DNA of 64,000 bases from Henckelia pumila (taxonomy: Eukaryota; Streptophyta; Magnoliopsida; Lamiales; Gesneriaceae). This document shows positions 58,389 through 64,000 of the stretch, in pieces (position 1 is the first letter of the stretch; the number at the start of each line of letters is the position of its first letter). The DNA lies in NCBI RefSeq assembly GCF_033568475.1, contig NW_027331831.1:1736001-1800000 (forward strand), in the 5' to 3' direction. The translations under genes were made by a program, and so were the position numbers. The notes under the pieces were generated by a model. It ran no database searches. It had not been told where the DNA came from and saw only the letters and a list, made by a program, of their open reading frames with translations.

Positions 58389-61022
58389 TGAAACGACCCT
58401 AACTCTATAATTAATAAATAAATATGTGGAAAATTTTTTTTTTTTTATATTCCTACTAAATAAAATATGCACATATATGCCCATACATACATGCACAAAA
58501 TAAAAAGATTTAAAATAAATAAATAAATAAATAACTTAAATAAAATTGCATTCTTTAAATAAAATAAATATCTGAGTCAAACGTTTAATTAAAAATACTG
58601 CAATAGAAAAATGATGTAAAATTTGCATGCACAGAAAATATTCAAACCACAACCACTGAAAAATAATTAAAAAGTGTAACGTGCTGACATAACTAAAACA
58701 TGCAATATGACTCAGACATCTATCACGGTCACGGGGTCACTGCATGTCCGCTCATATGTCCTCGCCGTCGGTAGGAGCTACATCCTCCTCTACGAACTCA
58801 CCTGTACCATACCAGTGTAGTGAGCCTAGAGGCCCAACATGCTAACATAACAAGGGTTTAAAATAATTTAAAACAATTAAATATTAATACATAACATATA
58901 CATGAATGAGCATGCTTAAAAATATCATGGCATAAACATAACTTAAATTAACTTAAATAACATAATACATACATATTGTTGAGCAGTTAAATTTCTAACA
59001 TCGCATGGTTGTATCCGTAGTGTAACCTTAAATCATACATTAAATACTGATCAGCGTGGAAACCAACGTACGTGGCGGTGACGAATCACCTCTTAAATTG
59101 GCAGTAAACTGCCCTTCAATAGTTCACATATGGGGACGAATCCCCCTTAAATTGTCACACTACTTCAACTTCCAACATAAAATATTTTATTATTGCTCAA
59201 CCTTAAACATTTAATTATGCATAAGATTATTTCATGAATGCATGTACTTAAATAAAATGTGTGTTCTTCATATATATTTAATTTAATTTGTTACTAACAT
59301 ATAAATATTAAAATAACTTCAATGCATAAAAATAATTAAATATATAATCAGGACACATGCAAATTTCTCATGGATGGTCCTGGACTGCTGGCCCTAACAC
59401 CCAAGCCCAATTACTTAAATCTGGCCCAATAACATAGTTAAGCCCAATAAAATTGTTCTAAGCCCAATTAAAATAATTTAAAGCCCATAAAACATTCTAG
59501 GCCCAATAACAACTTAAACTGGCCCAATGGGCCCAAAAGCCCAAAGACTGGCCCAATAACTTTTATGGGCTCAAAAGCCCATAAAATTAATGGACTAACT
59601 TAATTAAAATTTTAAAAGTCCAAATAAAATTATTTGGGAGTCCAAATAATTTTATTTCTAATTAATTGGCCCAAAAACCCATTAATTCATAAAATACTTT
59701 AAAAATAAAAAGACTCGAGCCCGGCCCACCGAACCCGGACCCGGACCAACTTAACCCGACCCACTACCCTACTGACCCGACCCGGACCACAGACCCGACC
59801 CGGACCACACATAAAACCCTAAACCCGATCCCCCCCTACCCGACCTTCCCTCGGCCGTGAGCAGCAGGCCTTCATGGCCTGCTGCCGGCCAGCTCCGGCC
59901 ACCCTTGGCCGGAGCGCCGCCGCCCAGACGTAGCCCACGTCTGGGCGGTGCTAACCTGCCATGGCTCAGCCCGAGCCACGATCCCTACCTCCAGCCCGAA
60001 GACTTCTTCCATGGAACCCTAAACTGCACCCTCTTGGACCATCATCGCATCAGTTGGCTTCCTGGGCTCGTTTGGCTCGAACCACTCGAGCCACTCGAGT
60101 CCAGACCACCCTTACACGACCTCAAGACCCCTGGCCAGCAGCTGAACACCCCCATGGCACCCAAAACGTGAGCATGATACACAAAAGCATGAACAAGGCG
60201 CATACATCCATCCAAGTTCGATTCTTTTCTGAAAAATTCTTAAAAAAAATATGATGCTCACGCACACACACACATATAAACACTGATATAGTACGTAAAA
60301 AAAATAAGAAGAATCATGCCTTTCACCAGAAACGAAGAGAAAAACGAGCGTGGGACGATTCCGGGACGACGGGACGACGACGACTTACTTTGGACCTTCA
60401 AAAATGTGGCTATGGAACTACCTTGGAGATGTCTGGCCGAAGAAGATGATGGAGATGGTGGGGTGAGGCGGCTGATGGCTTTTGGTCGATGGGTTTGGGG
60501 TAGATTAGGTTTTGTTTTTAATAAAATAGGTTTTTAGGATATTAAAAGTTTTAAATAAAAAACATAAAATTTTAAAACTCTAAATAAAAGTTGAAATCTG
60601 ATAATTTAAGTTAAACATATAAAAATCTCGAAATTATAAATTTAGGGAATTTTAAAAATACTAAAAAGTCAATATTTTGGCTTATTTTGAATAAAAATGG
60701 ACTCTTAAAATTATATAAAATTAAATACTAAAAATTTTGAGATAATAAAACTCAAAATAATATTTTAGGGCTCTAAAAAGGCTCATGAAATTAATTGGCT
60801 AGAAAGTTGTCATCTCGTCCGTCCACGGTCCCGTCTACGCGATAAAATAATTAAAATACTAAAAATCATAAAAATCACTAATTATGGGTTAAATGCTTAA
60901 AAATAAATTAAATCATGCACAAATAATTCACATAATTATTTAACCCATAAATCTAAAATTTAAATAATTAAATATCCTAATTATGCATGCGGATTTACGT
61001 ATTTAAAATACCGGGTGTTACA
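58389..61022 (-). repeat. 5' LTR of the chromovirus
   Basis: 2,634 bp. Longer than its partner mainly through an 18-bp tandem duplication of GACCCGACCCGGACCACA (59,774-59,809) and a short GACGGGACGAC expansion near 60,367. GGCCCA-type motifs cluster at about 59,400-59,690. Confidence 0.95.
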
Positions 61023-61027
61023 CGTAC

Positions 61028-61596
61028 GTTAAATTTAGAATAGATTTTCAGTTTTACCAACTGGATTCAAGTTATATTAAATTTGTTATAACTCAAGAAA
61101 TGTGACTTTATTTCATGTTATACAATTCTACGAATCAAAGCCAGTAAGCCACACAATATACTTGTTTTTCGGTTGCCACCCCATTTTCCATTCTCAAAAA
61201 ATAATATCAAATTTCATCGACGCAATATCCATTTAAGTGAAGTGATTTCAACCTTTTTTTATCAATAATTGGCACTACAGATTTCGATACATTCGCTTGA
61301 AATATATCTCCAAACACAAAAATATAAGCAAACATCGCAAGGGAAAGGGTCTTTGATTAATTCAATCGTCATATTATAATTCGTGGTGAAAAACGAACCA
61401 TAATTTTGCGGGAACTATATTATGTGCAAGTTGGTATTTCCCCTCCTTTTTTGTCCCAATAATAATGAACATTTTAAATAGTTTTTCGCCTTTTGGTCCA
61501 TCGACATGCGCGAAAGGTCAGAAGGAGAGTCAGGAGACCCAATGGCTAAGTTAATAAATGGATGGGAAGCAATGAATTATTAAAACTTTTAGTAGT
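61028..61596. other. Unique AT-rich flank right of the chromovirus
   Basis: No gene. The stretch 61,380-61,520 (GGGAACTATATTATGTGCAA, GTCCATCGACATGCGCGAAA) is a diverged relative of the repeat at 62,720-63,222. Confidence 0.55.
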
Positions 61597-62098
61597 GAGA
61601 GTTCGGTTAATTCGGTCAAAAACCGAATCGAATTAATTGAAATTACATTAATCGAATTATTTTTAGATTGATCAAATCGAATCAAATTTATGTTAAAATC
61701 GATTTAATCGAACCGAATTAAAATCGGTTAATTCGGTCCGTCACCAAATTAACCAATTTTTTTCACAAAATAAATTAAAAATACAAAATTTCATAAAAAT
61801 AATTATTTAAATATGATATTTTTATCATAATAAAACATATTAAGCTTAAAAAATTAAGTACAATATTAAATATAAACACATTAAAAATATATTATAAATT
61901 ATATGTAAAGTCTAATGAAAAAATTCAAAATTTAATTATTTATAATTCGGTTAAACAAATTAATCGAACTTTTTTGAAGAAAAATGAACCGAATTAATCG
62001 ATTTAATCGAAATTTAATTCATAACACTAAAACCGAATTTTCGTATTCATTCGATTCGATCGGTTAATTTGGTTTAACCGAAATACCGTTCACCCCTT
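61597..62098. mobile_element. About 500-bp inverted-repeat element with GGTTAATTCGG motifs
   Basis: The left end GTTCGGTTAATTCGGTCAAA and the right end CGGTTAATTTGGTTTAACCG, with many CGAATTAATCGA blocks between, form imperfect inverted arms around an AT-rich core. It resembles a widespread non-coding plant repeat that also begins GGTGAACGGTATTTCGG in reverse. No coding capacity; superfamily not determined. Confidence 0.65.
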
Positions 62099-62269
62099 AA
62101 TATAATACAAGTTAAATAGTTGGAAGGGTGGCACGTAAATCCATGTGTCGGCTTAATCTTGCCATGTGAATCTAGCTTTTATGCTTGGGATGGAGGTTTT
62201 TAAAATTTAAATAAAAAATTAGGAATCACGAGTTCGATTTTACTATGAATGTTGTTTTTGAACTAGCTT

Positions 62270-62680
62270 AATTATATAAAACTTATATGATTTATTTGAT
62301 TAACGTGATTTACATACCATTTCGTTAATTCATAGATTATTTTTATATATATCGAAATGTGACGGTTGTAAATTCTATCAGTGTATGAGAATAAATCATT
62401 TAAAATTAATAAATGGACAAAAGAATTTATGTGATTTATCTGATTAGTCTTATTCACATACCATTGCGTTAATTGATTTATCTCATATACACCGATATAT
62501 GGTAGTTGTAAATTCCATCAGTGTGAAAATAAATAATCTAAATATAGTGAAAATAAATAATCTAAAATTGATACACCGAAATGTGGTAGTTGTAACTTCC
62601 ATCAATGTGAAAATAAATAATCTAAATCTAGTGAAAATAAATAATTTAAAATTGAGAGATGGAAAAAAGACTTTGATTAA
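62270..62680. repeat. Imperfect tandem repeats with GTGAAAATAAATAATCTAAA units
   Basis: A block TTGTAAATTCYATCAGTGTR followed by AATAAATAATCTAAA recurs at about 62,368, 62,508 and 62,588, with shorter AGTGAAAATAAATAATYTAA units between. Upstream GATTTATYTGATTA and ACATACCATT blocks also repeat. Non-coding. Confidence 0.75.
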
Positions 62681-62778
62681 TTTCCATCATCCTTTTTTTA
62701 AGAAAAAACTTTTATATTTTAATTCATGACGTGAAACGAATCATAATTCTGAGGGAAACTATATATTTTATGCAAGGT

Positions 62779-63222
62779 TTCCCATTTTTCGTCCCAATAA
62801 TTGATTTTTTTTTTTCACAAAGATTTAGTGATGTAGCCTTATCATGTATGTCCACATGCGCAAAATGTCCGAAGTCACCCGATGACGTCTTACTCATTTG
62901 ATAATTTATTATCAAATATGACATGAAGTATTGAGTTCAAGATCTAATTATAGTAAAGAGTAAATCTCATGTAAGACAGTCTCGATAATTTTTATCCATT
63001 TTCCCATTTTTCGTCCCAATAATTGATTCTTTTTTTCCACAAAGATTTAGTGATCGATGTAGCCTTATCATGTATGTCCACATGCGCAAAATGTCCGAAG
63101 TCACCCGATGACGTCTTACTCATTTGATAATTTATTATCAAATATGACATGAGGTATTGAGTTCGAGATCTAATTATAGTAAAGAGTAAATCTCATGTAA
63201 GACAGTATCGATAATTTTTATC
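62779..63222. repeat. 222-bp recent tandem duplication
   Basis: Copies 62,779-63,000 and 63,001-63,222 share CATTTTTCGTCCCAATAATTG through CTCATGTAAGACAGT and differ by a 4-bp insertion and a handful of substitutions. Non-coding; the unit itself resembles sequence at 61,440-61,520. Confidence 0.9.
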
Positions 63223-64000
63223 GGTGAGACGGATCAATCGTGTTCCGGTTTAGAATACAAATCAATACATTTAGTGTCATATTTAATGTTTTTTTTATAT
63301 GTAACTTAAATAAGATATCGATCTTATAAAACTGGCCTATGAAATCGTATCACAATAATTGTGTGATATAATAACAATGTTATAAAAAGCTCTAGGTGGT
63401 AGGTGAGCGGCGACCCACCGCCTAGGAGGGCCTAAGCGTTTTTTTAAAGCCTAAATAATAAATACATTGATATATTAATGAGTTTTACTATAAAATATAA
63501 TTTGTATGTCTTGTGCTTTTCAAATTTTGTACGAAACTCTTATAAAATTTTAACAATAATAATAATAATAATAATAACAACAACAATATAGATATTAATA
63601 GATATCAAGTCTTCATATTACGTAATATGAGATTTAGTTTTTCGCTTGACTTTTTTCTGTGTTTTTTCGTTAATTATGTGTTTGTTTCTTACGTCGCGTA
63701 TCTCTTTTTTACTTTTTACTTTTTAAATTTTTTTTGATAATAAATAGTAACCGTCTAGGCGAAAGATTAAGTGGACAACGTCTAGAGACATAGCCTAGCA
63801 AGAAAGCGAGACGGTGAACAACAATCTATCGTCTAGACGCCGTCTTTTAGAAAACTTTATAATAATTAATATCTTAAAAAAACCGGAAATAAAGGTAAGG
63901 AACTCATAGGAGACCCAATAATTTATCTCATTGATGGATACAACTACGTCCGAAGCAACCAAGCTGTCTAAGCAAAAGATTAGATAGGCAACGCCTAAAT
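63223..64000. other. Repeat-derived tail of the window
   Basis: Contains a TAA/CAA microsatellite (about 63,550-63,588) and two stretches with CCGCCTAGGAGGGCCTAAGC (about 63,385-63,450) and CGTCTAGGCGAAAGATTAAG (63,753-63,835), echoed at 63,965-64,000. These CCTAGGC-type phrases are typical of a dispersed plant repeat. No gene seen. Confidence 0.5.

Larger units (their letters stand above)
50930..61022 (-). mobile_element. Young full-length Ty3/gypsy chromovirus (Tekay/Del-like), 10.1 kb
   Basis: Two LTRs in the same orientation, 50,930-53,535 and 58,389-61,022, flanked by a perfect 5-bp target duplication CGTAC (50,925-50,929 and 61,023-61,027). In element sense the LTR starts TGTAACACCCGG and ends GGGTCGTTTCA. 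The primer-binding region TTGGTATCAGAGCACGG (58,372-58,388) fits initiator-methionine tRNA, and a purine tract (53,536-53,549) precedes the 3' LTR. Internal order is gag, protease, reverse transcriptase, RNase H, integrase and a chromodomain-like tail. By eye the LTRs differ at about 25-30 sites, near 1 percent, implying an insertion well under a million or so years old at usual plant rates. Nearly whole, with very few breaks. Lineage from domain order and long LTRs. Confidence 0.94.

Noticed and set aside
1-64000. tRNA, rRNA, microRNA hairpin genes, CRISPR arrays or bacterial operons
   Set aside because: None recognised by eye; foldbacks found are MITE-like. A covariance-model search would be needed to exclude small RNA genes.

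Overview
This is nuclear DNA from a flowering plant, clearly a eudicot. Its genes have spliced exons with GT-AG introns, the spacers are very AT-rich, it carries plant-only families (WOX, PLS-DYW and Rf-like PPR proteins, HCF164), and it contains Ty1/copia and Ty3/gypsy retrotransposons and MITEs. An asterid (Lamiales-like) source is only a guess. I saw no bacterial or organellar genes, CRISPR arrays, rRNA or tRNA genes.

Left arm (1-18 kb) is ordinary single-copy gene space. It holds the first three exons of the proteasome lid gene RPN8 (minus), a WOX5-type homeobox gene (minus), a 5.4 kb AT-rich spacer with small repeats, a complete six-exon eIF3f gene (minus) and a five-exon WIYLD-domain gene (plus).

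Middle (18-32 kb) starts with a complete DYW-type PPR editing factor that reads as the RARE1 orthologue (plus), next to a complete four-exon HCF164 thioredoxin-like gene (minus); both products act in the chloroplast. Then come two intact Rf-like P-class PPR genes (25.2 and 28.7 kb). A broken RARE1 3' end lies between them, and a patchwork of RARE1 and HCF164-flank pieces follows the second. The whole is a rearranged segmental duplication. A third, broken Rf-like copy sits at 45.7 kb.

Retroelement block (31.75-44.14 kb): nested fossils comprising an LTR-like fragment, the 5' part of a Ty3/gypsy element split by a solo LTR, and a degenerate Ty1/copia element in reverse orientation.

Right arm (45-64 kb): the third Rf-like copy, a complete five-exon Yippee-like zinc-binding gene (minus), then a young full-length Ty3/gypsy chromovirus (50,930-61,022, minus) with 2.6 kb LTRs and a perfect 5-bp target duplication. 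The last 3 kb is repeat-derived.

The most informative signals are: the mosaic duplication of the RARE1/HCF164/Rf-like block; a gain or loss of exactly one 35-residue PPR module between Rf-like copies; two inverted-repeat transposons with perfect 9-bp target duplications, one confirmed by a paralogous empty site; and GGCCCA/TGGGCC promoter motifs shared by the RPN8 and eIF3f promoters and the chromovirus LTRs. I found no convincing wholly new system.
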